Assembly (NCBI RefSeq): GCF_030865425.1
Contig: NZ_JAVFCB010000010.1
Span: 1-64,000, forward strand
Length of the DNA stretch: 64,000 nt
Direction: 5' to 3'
DNA from: Microbacterium capsulatum
GTDB lineage: Bacteria > Actinomycetota > Actinomycetes > Actinomycetales > Microbacteriaceae
Shown: positions 35,419 through 43,894 of the stretch, one piece after another
How the letters are laid out: each line of letters opens with the position of its first letter
How positions within the stretch are numbered: the first letter of the stretch is position 1
The notes under the pieces: model-generated
Database searches by the model: none
What the model saw: only the letters and a program-made list of their open reading frames with translations
Told to the model about the DNA's origin: nothing
Program-made: the position numbers and the translations under genes

Positions 35419-36492
35419 ATGGCTGTGCTGCGCGTGGTGCTCGATCAGGCGAACGACATCGTCGACCCCGATCAGGCGGACGCCGCACGCTCCCTGGTCG
35501 CGGGGCTGGTCGCCACGGCGCCCGAGCGGTGCACGGTCGAGGCGATCGTCCCGGCCGGAGCCGACGACGACGCCGCGGCCTCCGCCGATGCGGTGCACCG
35601 TCTGGCACTCGGCCGCCGCGAGCTCGGCGCGGCCTGGCAGCTCGGCGTCGTCGCGGGGGTCGGCGGCGGCATGATCCACGCCCCCTCGCTCTTCGCCCCG
35701 CTCGCCAAGCACGACCGGGTGCACGACCACGACCAGACCGTGGCGACGGTGTGGGATCTGCGCGCCTGGACCGCTCCCGAGCAGCTGTCCCGGGCGAGCG
35801 TGCTCTGGCAGCGTGGGATGCTCAAGCGCGCGGCCAAGCACGCCGACGCCGTGGTGGTGCCCACACACGCCATGGCGGAGCAGCTCGCCGAGCTCGGCCG
35901 CTTCGGGGACCGCATCCGGGTGATCCCCGGAGCCGCGCCGGACGGCTTCGCGATCCCGCACGACGGGCCGGAGCGCCGGGCGGCGCTGGGCGCTCCGGCC
36001 CGCTATCTCGTGGCGACCGGCACCGCCGGGACTCTCGACGGCGTCTTCGCCGCGGCGGCGGCCGTCGACGCGGACGCGTTCGTGCTCGACGCCCCGGACG
36101 GATCCGCTCCCGCGATCGCCGCGGTCGCCGTGGCCGCGGGTGTCGAGGCGCCGCGCGTGCACGTGCTCGGACGGCTCGACGCACAGGACCGCAGCGCCCT
36201 GCTCGGCGGGGCGATCGCGCTCGCCGCGGCGGACCCGGCGCCCGCCTGGCCGTGGCGTGTGCTCGAGGCGCTGGCGATCGGCGTGCCCGTGATCGCGGCC
36301 GACGGGGGAGTGCATCGCGACGTTCTCGCGGACGGCGGCCTGCTCGTGCCGTCGGACGGATTCGTCGCGGCGGTGCAGCGGGCTGCGGGCGAGGGGGCGC
36401 GCACGCTCTCGGTGCTCGCGTCCGACCGCTCCCGCGCGTACTCGTGGAACGGCTCCGCCGAGCGTGTGTGGGCGCTGCACGCCGACCTGTGA
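35419..36492 (+). CDS. GT4-like glycosyltransferase
   Basis: Cytoplasmic glycosyltransferase with GT-B fold, 357 residues. Seen: HDHDQTVATVWDLRAWTAPE, VVVPTHAMAEQLAELGRFGDRI (typical donor-domain linker), and WRVLEALAIGVPVIAADGGVH with the EALA..GVPVIA nucleotide-sugar motif. It follows the LCP gene and precedes further transferases, so it probably adds one sugar to the polymer repeat. Sugar and linkage are unknown. Confidence 0.85.
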   Translation: MAVLRVVLDQANDIVDPDQADAARSLVAGLVATAPERCTVEAIVPAGADDDAAASADAVHRLALGRRELGAAWQLGVVAGVGGGMIHAPSLFAPLAKHDRVHDHDQTVATVWDLRAWTAPEQLSRASVLWQRGMLKRAAKHADAVVVPTHAMAEQLAELGRFGDRIRVIPGAAPDGFAIPHDGPERRAALGAPARYLVATGTAGTLDGVFAAAAAVDADAFVLDAPDGSAPAIAAVAVAAGVEAPRVHVLGRLDAQDRSALLGGAIALAAADPAPAWPWRVLEALAIGVPVIAADGGVHRDVLADGGLLVPSDGFVAAVQRAAGEGARTLSVLASDRSRAYSWNGSAERVWALHADL

Positions 36493-36536
36493 GGCGGGCG
36501 TCCGCAGGGCGCGCTCGATGGCAGCCGCGGTCCCGG

Positions 36537-36542
36537 TACGCT
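36537..36542 (+). promoter_or_regulatory. -10 element of leaderless promoter for a 21-codon reading frame
   Basis: TACGCT ends 6 nt before a GTG at 36549, the same spacing as at neighbouring gene starts, but that GTG opens only a short frame. Confidence 0.4.
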
Positions 36543-36548
36543 GACAGG

Positions 36549-36614
36549 GTGCCGAGAGTGGATGCTGTGCCAGGTGCGTCGAAGGCCCCGATCGGCCGGC
36601 GATGGGCGAGATGA
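36549..36614 (+). CDS. Possible 21-residue leader peptide upstream of a glycosyltransferase
   Basis: GTG at 36549 opens a frame of 21 codons (VPRVDAVPGASKAPIGRRWA and one final Arg) ending at TGA 36612-36614. That stop overlaps ATG 36611 of the following glycosyltransferase. The promoter spacing supports translation of this frame. It may couple translation into the main gene. Alternatively it is chance, and the main gene simply has a leader of about 60 nt. Confidence 0.3.
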   Translation: MPRVDAVPGASKAPIGRRWAR

Positions 36615-38896
36615 ACGCAGGCCCCTCCTCCCTCGGCCGGAGAGCGGTCGCGGCGGTGCGGGCCCTGTGGCGGCGGTCGCGCGGGCTTGCGCTGATCGGG
36701 CCGGCACTCCGGGCCGCCGACCGCGTCGTCTGGTTCAGGGCCGTGCGCCGCAGCGGACTGATGGATGCCGACTTCTACGCCGCGCAGAGAGGGTGGCGTC
36801 GGGCAGGCCCCGCGCGCGCCACGATGGACTATGTGACCCGCGGCTTCCGGGCGGGTGTCTCGCCCAATCCGCTCTTCGATGAGCTCTACGCCGGCCGCGG
36901 GCTCCCCGACAGCGACCGGGTTCCGGCCCTGTACGCCTATCTCGTCAGCGACCGGGCGACGGCGCCGGTGCATCCGTGGTGGTCGATGGCCGACTACCGG
37001 GAGCGGCACGACCTGGACGGCTCCGTCGGGGCGCTGGAGCATGCCTGGGAGAGACGAGCCGGGGCGCGACTGACCGTGCGCGTGAACGACGCGGGCGTCG
37101 ATGTCGATGTCGACGGCTGGCGGTCGGCGGCGATGCGCGCGGTCGCGGGCGGCACGATCGGCGCACGCCCGCAGGAACCTGTCCGAGCCGCCCTGATCCG
37201 CGCGCTGCAGAGGGCGGACCGGCATTCGGATCTGAAGATCGCCGCGGCGATGCGCACGGCGGACAGCCACGTGCACGTGGTGGGGATCGATCCGGAGCCC
37301 AGCACCTGGGCGGGCGTCGGAGTCGCCGCGCTGGCGTTCCCCGACGGCGGCCTGACCGCGGTGCGGTATCCGCGGGGAACGCGGTACGTCGAGATCCTCG
37401 CGGACGCCGCGCGGAACGCGCACACCGAGGTCGTGGTCGTCACCGATCCGCGTGCCCACGTCACCGCCGACCAGTTCGCCCGGCTGACGGAGCTGGGCGC
37501 GGACGGGCCGGTGGCGCCCGTCGAACTCGACGAGAACGGCACGATCGGCGCGGTCGGTGCCGCCGTCGTGCCGGTCCAGCAGCGCTCGGTGCGGGTCGCT
37601 CTCCTGCGCGGCCACCCGAGGGAGGATCTCGAGCGCTTCGCGCACGCCGTCCTGGACGTGCCCCTGCTCACCGGACGGACCGTGGCGCTGCCGACCCGGA
37701 TGCTGGTCGAGGCTCTCGAGAGGCCTCTGCCGACGGGGTTCGAGCTGGAGGCGCTCGGTCTGCGACTCTCGCGGACCGCTGCGCCGCGCGTCGACACGGC
37801 GACCGCCGTCGGCCGCTTCGCACCAGACTCGGCGTTCCGTCCGGCGCGGTCGCCGCTGCCGCCGGAGCTCGACGCACGGGACGATCGGACGGAGGCGGAG
37901 CGGATCATCGCGGCCGCGGGGTTCGCGGTGCAGGAGTGGGGCCGGTCGGTCGGCGATCCCGCACCGCTGCTGAGGCGTCGTGACTCCCGGCTGCGCTGGG
38001 CGATCAAGACGTCTGCGCCGGCAGGACCCGCCGGCGACGTCTGGGGCGACACGCATTTCGCGCAGGGGCTGGCGGCTGCGCTCAGACGACGCGGCCACGA
38101 GGTGGTCATCGACGCCTTCCCCGCCGCGAACCGGGCGAGCTCCTACCTGGACGACGTGCACCTCGTCGTCCGCGGACCGTTCCGGATCACGCCGCCCCGA
38201 TCCGGGGTGCGGATCGAATGGATCATCAGCCATCCCGACGAGATCACGCGGGCGGAGGCGGCCGAGTTCGACCTGCGCTTCGCGGTGTCGCCCGGATGGT
38301 CCGCGCGGACGTCGGAGCGGTGGGGGCTGTCCGTCGAGCCGCTCCTGGAGGCGACCGACCGGGACAAGTTCTACCCGCGCGGGGTGGAGCGCACCGGTGA
38401 GGTCGTCTTCGTCGGGACGGCTCGCGGGATCCCCCGGCCGAGCGTGGTCGCTCCTCTCGCCGCGGGGGTCGACGTGCGCGTCTACGGGCCGGACTGGCGC
38501 GGCTTCATCCCGGCGCAGGCGATCGCCGCCCCGACGATCGCCAACGAGGACCTCAGCGAACGGTACGAGTCGGCCTCGGTCGTGCTCAACGACCAGTGGC
38601 CGGCGATGCGGCGCGAAGGGTTCATGGCCATGCGCCCGTTCGACGTCGTCGCCGCGGGCGGACGCGTCGTCAGCGAGCACATCACCGGGCTGGCGGAGAT
38701 CTTCCGTGGGGCGCTCGTCGAGTACGAGGACGAGGCCGAGCTCGTGCGGCTGCTGCGCGGGGATCTCGACGCCCGATTCCCCTCACAGGACGAATTGAGC
38801 GAGATCGCGGCGTACGTCCGGGCCGAGCATTCGTTCGACGCGCGGTCCGCCGTGCTCGAGCGGGCTGTGTGGAACTTCGCAGGAGCGGTCACGTAG
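36611..38896 (+). CDS. Large glycosyltransferase with CgeB-like C-terminal domain
   Basis: The product is 761 residues from ATG 36611 (764 from 36602). The N-terminal 120 residues include DADFYAAQRG and SPNPLFDELYAGRG, a module seen at the front of actinobacterial polysaccharide glycosyltransferases. The middle is unassigned. The C-terminal 300 residues are GT-B (IEWIISHPDEITRAEAAEFD, VVFVGTARGIPRPSVVAPL, VVLNDQWPAMRREGFMAMR), resembling the CgeB/GT1 group. Likely one or two transfer steps of the surface polymer. The start is uncertain; 36611 overlaps the stop of a short upstream frame. Confidence 0.78.
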   Translation: MNAGPSSLGRRAVAAVRALWRRSRGLALIGPALRAADRVVWFRAVRRSGLMDADFYAAQRGWRRAGPARATMDYVTRGFRAGVSPNPLFDELYAGRGLPDSDRVPALYAYLVSDRATAPVHPWWSMADYRERHDLDGSVGALEHAWERRAGARLTVRVNDAGVDVDVDGWRSAAMRAVAGGTIGARPQEPVRAALIRALQRADRHSDLKIAAAMRTADSHVHVVGIDPEPSTWAGVGVAALAFPDGGLTAVRYPRGTRYVEILADAARNAHTEVVVVTDPRAHVTADQFARLTELGADGPVAPVELDENGTIGAVGAAVVPVQQRSVRVALLRGHPREDLERFAHAVLDVPLLTGRTVALPTRMLVEALERPLPTGFELEALGLRLSRTAAPRVDTATAVGRFAPDSAFRPARSPLPPELDARDDRTEAERIIAAAGFAVQEWGRSVGDPAPLLRRRDSRLRWAIKTSAPAGPAGDVWGDTHFAQGLAAALRRRGHEVVIDAFPAANRASSYLDDVHLVVRGPFRITPPRSGVRIEWIISHPDEITRAEAAEFDLRFAVSPGWSARTSERWGLSVEPLLEATDRDKFYPRGVERTGEVVFVGTARGIPRPSVVAPLAAGVDVRVYGPDWRGFIPAQAIAAPTIANEDLSERYESASVVLNDQWPAMRREGFMAMRPFDVVAAGGRVVSEHITGLAEIFRGALVEYEDEAELVRLLRGDLDARFPSQDELSEIAAYVRAEHSFDARSAVLERAVWNFAGAVT

Positions 38897-38899
38897 ACT
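38894..38899 (+). promoter_or_regulatory. -10 element for rgpF-like gene, overlapping the preceding stop
   Basis: TAGACT begins with the TAG stop codon of the preceding gene. A transcript would start near 38906 and have a leader of about 70 nt before the GTG at 38977. Confidence 0.45.
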
Positions 38900-38976
38900 G
38901 ACCAGTCGCGCGCGGACCCGGAGACCGCGGCTCTGCGCGCGCGCGTTCGCATCACTGAGAAATAGGAGCCATCCGA

Positions 38977-40980
38977 GTGACCGGAAGAGTCGGAAAACTT
39001 GCGTCCTTCCCGACCGGCGGACGCCGGGTGATCTTCTACCTCTTCTACGATCACGAGGGCCGGGTCGACGACTACATCCCGTACAAGCTCGAGCGGCTGC
39101 GTCCCTTCGCGGAGCACATCTTCGTCATCGTCAACGGGTTCGTGACCGACGAGGGCCGCGCCAAGCTCGAGGCCGTCGCCGACGAGGTCTGGCAGCGCGA
39201 GAACGTCGGATTCGACGTCTGGGGCTACAAGGAGGGCCTCGCGCACTTCGGCGAGGATCGTCTCGCGGAATACGACGAGCTCCTCCTGATGAACTACACC
39301 TGGTTCGGCCCCGTCAACCCGTTCGAACCGGTCTTCGAGAAGATGGACGCTCTGTCCGTCGACTACTGGGGGCTCACCGAGCACGGGCAGCTGCGTCCGA
39401 ACCCGTTCACCCGCAAGGGAGTGCTGCACAGCCACATCCAGTCGCACTGGATCGCGGTGCGCAAGAGCATGTTCCAGAGCGAGGAGTTCCGCTCGTACTG
39501 GCGGGACATGCCGCCGATCGTCTCGTACACGGACTCGATCCTCGGCCACGAGTCGAAGTTCACCCACCACTTCTCGTCGCTCGGATTCCGGTACGAGGTC
39601 GCCTTCCCAGAGCGGAACTACTCGACCTGGCATCCCGCCTTCTACGACTCGGAGGCGCTGCTGGAGGACGGATGCCCCGCGCTCAAGCGGCGGCCGTTCT
39701 TCCACGACCCGCTGCTGCTCGATCGTCACTCGATCATCGCCCGCCGCTTCGCCGAGAAGGCCGAATCGCTCGGCTATCCGGTCGATCTGATGTGGCGCAA
39801 CCTCTCACGCAGCTCGCAGCCGAAGGCGTTCAACACGAACGCCGCGATGCTCGAGGTGATGCCGGACATCGACATCCAGTACGACGCGGAGAGCCCGCTG
39901 CGGGTCGCGGTCATCGCGCACATCTACTACGTCGAGCTCACCCGGGAGATGATCGCGCACTGCGCGACGATCCCCAGCGAATACGACCTCTACGTGACCA
40001 CCACGGACGACGCGAAGGCGGAGGCGATCCGGACGATCATCGCCGAGGCCGGCGATCCGCATCTCGGCACAGTCGATGTGCGGGTGCTGCCGTCCAACCG
40101 CGGGCGCGACATCGGCGCGTTCTTCGTCGGGTGCGCGGACGTCCTCCGGTCGGACGACTACGACGTGATCTTCAAGATCCACTCGAAGAAGACCGTGCAG
40201 GAGGGCAAGAACGCGGGGGACACGTTCCGGCGGCATCAGCTGATGAACCTGCTCAACTCGCCCGGGTACACCGCGAACCTGCTGGGGCTGTTCCAGCAGG
40301 AGCCCGGTCTGGGGATCGTCTACGCGCCCACCATCCACATCGGCTACCCCACGCTGGGCCGGGGCTGGTTCGCCAACAAGGAGGCGACGCGCAAGATGGC
40401 GGACGAGCTGGGGATCCACGTCCCGTTCGACGACCCGTCACCGCTCGCCCCCTACGGGTGCATGTTCGCGTTCCGCCCCGACGCCCTGCGGATCATGTCG
40501 GACGTGGAATGGACGTACAAGGACTACCCGCTGCCGCAGAACCATCGGGACGGGAGCATCTCCCACGTCCAGGAGCGGCTGTTCAGCTACGCCGTCGCCG
40601 AGCGCGGCTACTACACCAAGACCGTCGCGACGACCCGCTACGCGGCGATCAGCCACACGTCGATGGAGTACAAGCTCGACCGCATGAGCGCGAACCTGCA
40701 GGGGTACGCGATCGACCAGGTCCATCTGCTCGACGCCTCGGGGGACTTCGTCGGCGGAGGCCCGCTCGGGTATCTGCTCGCCTACACCCGCTTCCACTAC
40801 CCGCGCTGGTTCCCGCTCGTCGAGGGGGTCTACCGTCCGGTGCGGGGCGTCTATCGCGGCGTCCGCTACGCCATCGATCCGCGGTACCGGCGCTGGCGGA
40901 AGTCGCTGAAGGCGGCGCCGATCGAGGAAGTCATCGACGAGACGATCGACGACACGATCGACGAATGGGAGCTCTTGTGA
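38977..40980 (+). CDS. Rhamnan synthesis protein F (RgpF) family protein
   Basis: The 667-residue product matches RgpF-type proteins of rhamnan and rhamnose-glucose polymer synthesis. Seen: VIFYLFYDHEGRVDDYIPYK near the N-terminus, VGFDVWGYKEGL, the pair SNRGRDIGAFF and IFKIHSKKT (about 367-405), then PYGCMFAFRPDAL. It is thought to act in transfer of rhamnose branches or chain elongation at the cytoplasmic membrane face. The start has TAGGAG about 9 nt upstream. The C-terminus ends in an acidic IDETIDDTIDEWELL tail that overlaps the next gene (GTGA). Confidence 0.85.
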   Translation: MTGRVGKLASFPTGGRRVIFYLFYDHEGRVDDYIPYKLERLRPFAEHIFVIVNGFVTDEGRAKLEAVADEVWQRENVGFDVWGYKEGLAHFGEDRLAEYDELLLMNYTWFGPVNPFEPVFEKMDALSVDYWGLTEHGQLRPNPFTRKGVLHSHIQSHWIAVRKSMFQSEEFRSYWRDMPPIVSYTDSILGHESKFTHHFSSLGFRYEVAFPERNYSTWHPAFYDSEALLEDGCPALKRRPFFHDPLLLDRHSIIARRFAEKAESLGYPVDLMWRNLSRSSQPKAFNTNAAMLEVMPDIDIQYDAESPLRVAVIAHIYYVELTREMIAHCATIPSEYDLYVTTTDDAKAEAIRTIIAEAGDPHLGTVDVRVLPSNRGRDIGAFFVGCADVLRSDDYDVIFKIHSKKTVQEGKNAGDTFRRHQLMNLLNSPGYTANLLGLFQQEPGLGIVYAPTIHIGYPTLGRGWFANKEATRKMADELGIHVPFDDPSPLAPYGCMFAFRPDALRIMSDVEWTYKDYPLPQNHRDGSISHVQERLFSYAVAERGYYTKTVATTRYAAISHTSMEYKLDRMSANLQGYAIDQVHLLDASGDFVGGGPLGYLLAYTRFHYPRWFPLVEGVYRPVRGVYRGVRYAIDPRYRRWRKSLKAAPIEEVIDETIDDTIDEWELL

Positions 40981-42164
40981 TCTCTCTCGCCGAGGCGTTC
41001 GACCCCCGTCGCAACGCGATCGGCTTCGTGAGGTGGCTGATGGCGTTCATGGTCATCTTCTCGCACGCCGGGCCGATCGCCGGGTTCTACGGCGGGAAGG
41101 ATCTCGGCACGCAGCTCAGCCGGGAGCAGTCGCTCGGCGGCGTCGCCGTGTGCGGCTTCTTCTTCCTGTCCGGGTTCCTGATCACCCGCAGCAAGATGGG
41201 GCCGATCAGCACCCTCCGGTTCCTCTGGCACCGCTTTCTGCGCATCTACCCGGGCTTCTTCCTGATCCTGCTGATGACAGCGTTCGTCTTCGGGCCGATC
41301 GCGTGGGCGCGCGAGGCCGGCACCATGAACGGGTACTGGAACGCCGGGACGGCTTCTCCGCTGACCTATTTCTCGAACAACTTCACCCTGATCCTGAAGC
41401 AGATCGACATCGCCGGGATGGGGACGTCGACGCCGGCGTACCAGATCAGCGGCATCCGCGACTGGAACGGCTCGGCGTGGACCCTCGCCTTCGAGTTCGG
41501 CGCGTACCTCCTGGTGGCGCTCCTCGGCGTGTTCGGGGCCCTCGCGAACCGCCTCGTCGGCGGGCTGGTCGCAGGGGGCATCATCGCGCTGTCCACGATG
41601 CAGTGGCTCGGAATCGGCAACCTCCCCGGGCTGAGCCACGTGTTCGGCGACAACCGGCTGCTGCTGCTCTTCGCACCGTTCGCGTGGGGCATGCTCTTCC
41701 AGCTGTTCAAGGATCGGATTCCGATCGACGATCGCGTCGCGATCGCGTGCCTGGTCGTCGCGGCGGCGACCTACGCGAAGGGCGGATGGCTCGTCGCGGG
41801 TCAGTACGCCTTCTGCTACGTGCTGATGTGGTTCGGGATCCGCGCCACCCGGCTCGCCGGCTGGGACCGTCATGCCGACCTGTCGTACGGCATCTACATC
41901 AGCGGGTGGCCGCTCATGTGGCTCGCCACCTATTTCCACGTCCAGGACTGGGGATGGCTGGCCTACCACGCCATCGTCGTCGTCGGGTGCCACGTGTACG
42001 CCTACGGCAGCTGGCACCTGGTCGAGAAGCCGGCGATGTCGCTCAAGCGATGGACGCCGCGGTGGGGTCATTGGCTGCTCGACCGCACAGCGGACGCGCG
42101 AGCCGGCTGGCAGTCCCTCCTCGAGCGTCGACTCGTGATCACGCGATCGAAGGTGGGGTCATGA
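40977..42164 (+). CDS. Acyltransferase-3 family membrane O-acyltransferase
   Basis: The 395-residue protein has about ten membrane segments. FVRWLMAFMVIFSHAGPI (with the conserved R..FSH motif, about 18-35), FFFLSGFLITRS and FLWHRFLRIYP are the core signatures of acyltransferase-3/OafA proteins that carry acyl groups across the membrane to surface glycans. It lacks the C-terminal SGNH domain of OafA, but the next gene encodes a separate SGNH-like protein and is coupled by ATGA. Probably O-acetylates the exported polymer. Confidence 0.88.
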   Translation: MISLAEAFDPRRNAIGFVRWLMAFMVIFSHAGPIAGFYGGKDLGTQLSREQSLGGVAVCGFFFLSGFLITRSKMGPISTLRFLWHRFLRIYPGFFLILLMTAFVFGPIAWAREAGTMNGYWNAGTASPLTYFSNNFTLILKQIDIAGMGTSTPAYQISGIRDWNGSAWTLAFEFGAYLLVALLGVFGALANRLVGGLVAGGIIALSTMQWLGIGNLPGLSHVFGDNRLLLLFAPFAWGMLFQLFKDRIPIDDRVAIACLVVAAATYAKGGWLVAGQYAFCYVLMWFGIRATRLAGWDRHADLSYGIYISGWPLMWLATYFHVQDWGWLAYHAIVVVGCHVYAYGSWHLVEKPAMSLKRWTPRWGHWLLDRTADARAGWQSLLERRLVITRSKVGS

Positions 42165-43351
42165 CCGGTTTGCACGACGTCAGCAGCCATGGCGCGACTC
42201 CCCGTGCCCCTCGACGGTGGTGGCGACACGCGGGGTACGCTCCACTGTCGGTCCTCGCGGCCGCGTCGGTCGCCGCGCTCCTGCTCGGGATGACGACGAC
42301 GGCGCAGCAGAACCGGCACACCGTCCCCGCCGTCACCGCCGCGCCGACCGGAACCGCCAAGGAGTGCCGGCCGCCCGTCGCCGCGCCCGCAGCACAGCCG
42401 TGGCTGTCCGGCGGCGCGAGCGCCGAGCAGACCTGGCAGCAGCACTCGGCCGAACTCGCGAAGCCGTACCTCGTGGGTTCGAACGGCTGGACCTTCTGGA
42501 GCGACTACATCGAGCAGTACGCGTCGCAGGCGGTCGGCCGGGACACGCTGAGCCAGGCGCAACTGGACGCGTGGGCGAGCTACCACAAGTCGATCCGCGA
42601 CAACCTGGCGGCTCAGGGCATCGAGTTCTACATCGAGATCACGCCCTCCACGTCGAGCGTGTATCCGGAGCAGCTGCCGACCTGGATGCAGTCGCTGCGC
42701 GGGTCGACCATCCTCGATCAGTACTTGTCCGTCGCCGGCGACCTCCCGGTGATCGATCTGCGCCAAAACCTCATCGCGGCGAAGACCCCCGACACGCACC
42801 TGTTCAGCTGGAGCAACAGCCACTGGACCGGCTACGGCGGGTATGTCGGATGGAAGCAGATCGCGTCGTGCGTGAACGCGATGCACCCCTCGGACAAGCC
42901 GCTGCAGGTGCCGGCCATCACCGGCACCCGTGTCATCGGCGACTTCAACGAGTGGGCGAGCTTCGGGGTGCCGAGCCCTGGGCAGGACTGGTCGGTCCCG
43001 ACCTTCGCCCATCCGCTGCAGGATGTGACGTACACCGACAACAACCAGCAGACCAAGACGGTCCCCGGCGACACGGACATGGACGCGGGCTGGCTTCCGC
43101 TGCACACGTCGGTTCCGAACTCGTGGACCGGCAAGAGCGCCCTGATCATCCGGGACTCGATGGGCAACGCCCTGTCGCCGTACTGGGATCAGGCGTATTC
43201 GCCGACCGTGCAGGTGTCCCACCTGTACAACAGCTACTCGGTGTGGCCGAACTATCGGCAGCTGGTGGACGAGTACCACCCGAAGGTCGTGATCGTGCAG
43301 ATCGCGGAACGCCACCTCATCAATGCACCCCCTCCGGGAGCCGGGTACTAG
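42161..43351 (+). CDS. Membrane-anchored AlgX/AlgJ-like SGNH protein
   Basis: The 396-residue product has one anchor (about 28-46), then an extracytoplasmic AlgX/AlgJ-type domain with VGSNGWTFWSDY, EFYIEITPSTSSVYPEQLPT and IIRDSMGNAL (candidate nucleophile Ser333). The catalytic D-x-H motif of this family (in a T-D-T-H-W context) reads SNSHW here, so Asn219 replaces the Asp before His221. It is coupled to an acyltransferase-3 gene, suggesting the second half of a two-protein acyl-transfer machine, possibly inactive or using another acid. Confidence 0.82.
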   Translation: MTGLHDVSSHGATPRAPRRWWRHAGYAPLSVLAAASVAALLLGMTTTAQQNRHTVPAVTAAPTGTAKECRPPVAAPAAQPWLSGGASAEQTWQQHSAELAKPYLVGSNGWTFWSDYIEQYASQAVGRDTLSQAQLDAWASYHKSIRDNLAAQGIEFYIEITPSTSSVYPEQLPTWMQSLRGSTILDQYLSVAGDLPVIDLRQNLIAAKTPDTHLFSWSNSHWTGYGGYVGWKQIASCVNAMHPSDKPLQVPAITGTRVIGDFNEWASFGVPSPGQDWSVPTFAHPLQDVTYTDNNQQTKTVPGDTDMDAGWLPLHTSVPNSWTGKSALIIRDSMGNALSPYWDQAYSPTVQVSHLYNSYSVWPNYRQLVDEYHPKVVIVQIAERHLINAPPPGAGY

Positions 43352-43354
43352 TCT
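43349..43354 (+). promoter_or_regulatory. -10 element of leaderless promoter for the lipoprotein-LGFP pair
   Basis: TAGTCT ends 6 nt before the GTG at 43361, overlapping the stop of the preceding gene. Confidence 0.55.
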
Positions 43355-43360
43355 GAACGG

Positions 43361-43894
43361 GTGAACTCGAAACGCCGTCAGCTGCTCGGGGCCGTGTTCC
43401 CCGCGGTGGCGCTCCTGGTTCTCGGACTGTCAGCGTGCGGTCCGCTTCCGTCTTCCGGGAGTCAGGGGCCGTCCACCGGCGCGTCATCGCCGTCGACGAG
43501 CACGCCGTCGGCCGATCCGTCCCCGCATGCCACCACGCCCGCGACACCCTCGTCGCCGGCGACGAGCGCGCCGTCGCCGCAGCCGACCTCGGAACCGGGG
43601 AGCGGAGTGGGGGTGACGATCATCACCGCCGATCTGGAGTCGGACGGGATCGAGGTGACCGGCATCGCGCCAGGGCAGAACGACCAGAGCGCACGGTGCA
43701 CGGCAACCGCGACGAAGGACGGGACCACGGTCTCGGGCAGCGCGGACGTGACCGTCACCAACGGCAACAGCTACTGTCCGCTCATCGTCCTCGACAGGGC
43801 GCGACTCTCCTCCGGGACCTGGCAGGTCGTGCTCCGCTACGACGGCACGTCGGCCTCGGGTCGCTCCACAGCCAAGGCGGTGGTCGTCCCGTGA
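43361..43894 (+). CDS. Small secreted lipoprotein, unknown function
   Basis: The 177-residue product has a signal peptide ending in LGLSACG (lipobox Cys26), a Ser/Thr/Pro-rich linker (about 28-82) likely spanning the wall, and a compact C-terminal domain (about 83-177) with two cysteines, one in SARCTAT and one in NSYCPLI, that could form a disulfide in a beta-sandwich. No family recognised. It overlaps the LGFP-protein gene (GTGA), so the two products are probably partners on the cell surface. Confidence 0.75.
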   Translation: MNSKRRQLLGAVFPAVALLVLGLSACGPLPSSGSQGPSTGASSPSTSTPSADPSPHATTPATPSSPATSAPSPQPTSEPGSGVGVTIITADLESDGIEVTGIAPGQNDQSARCTATATKDGTTVSGSADVTVTNGNSYCPLIVLDRARLSSGTWQVVLRYDGTSASGRSTAKAVVVP

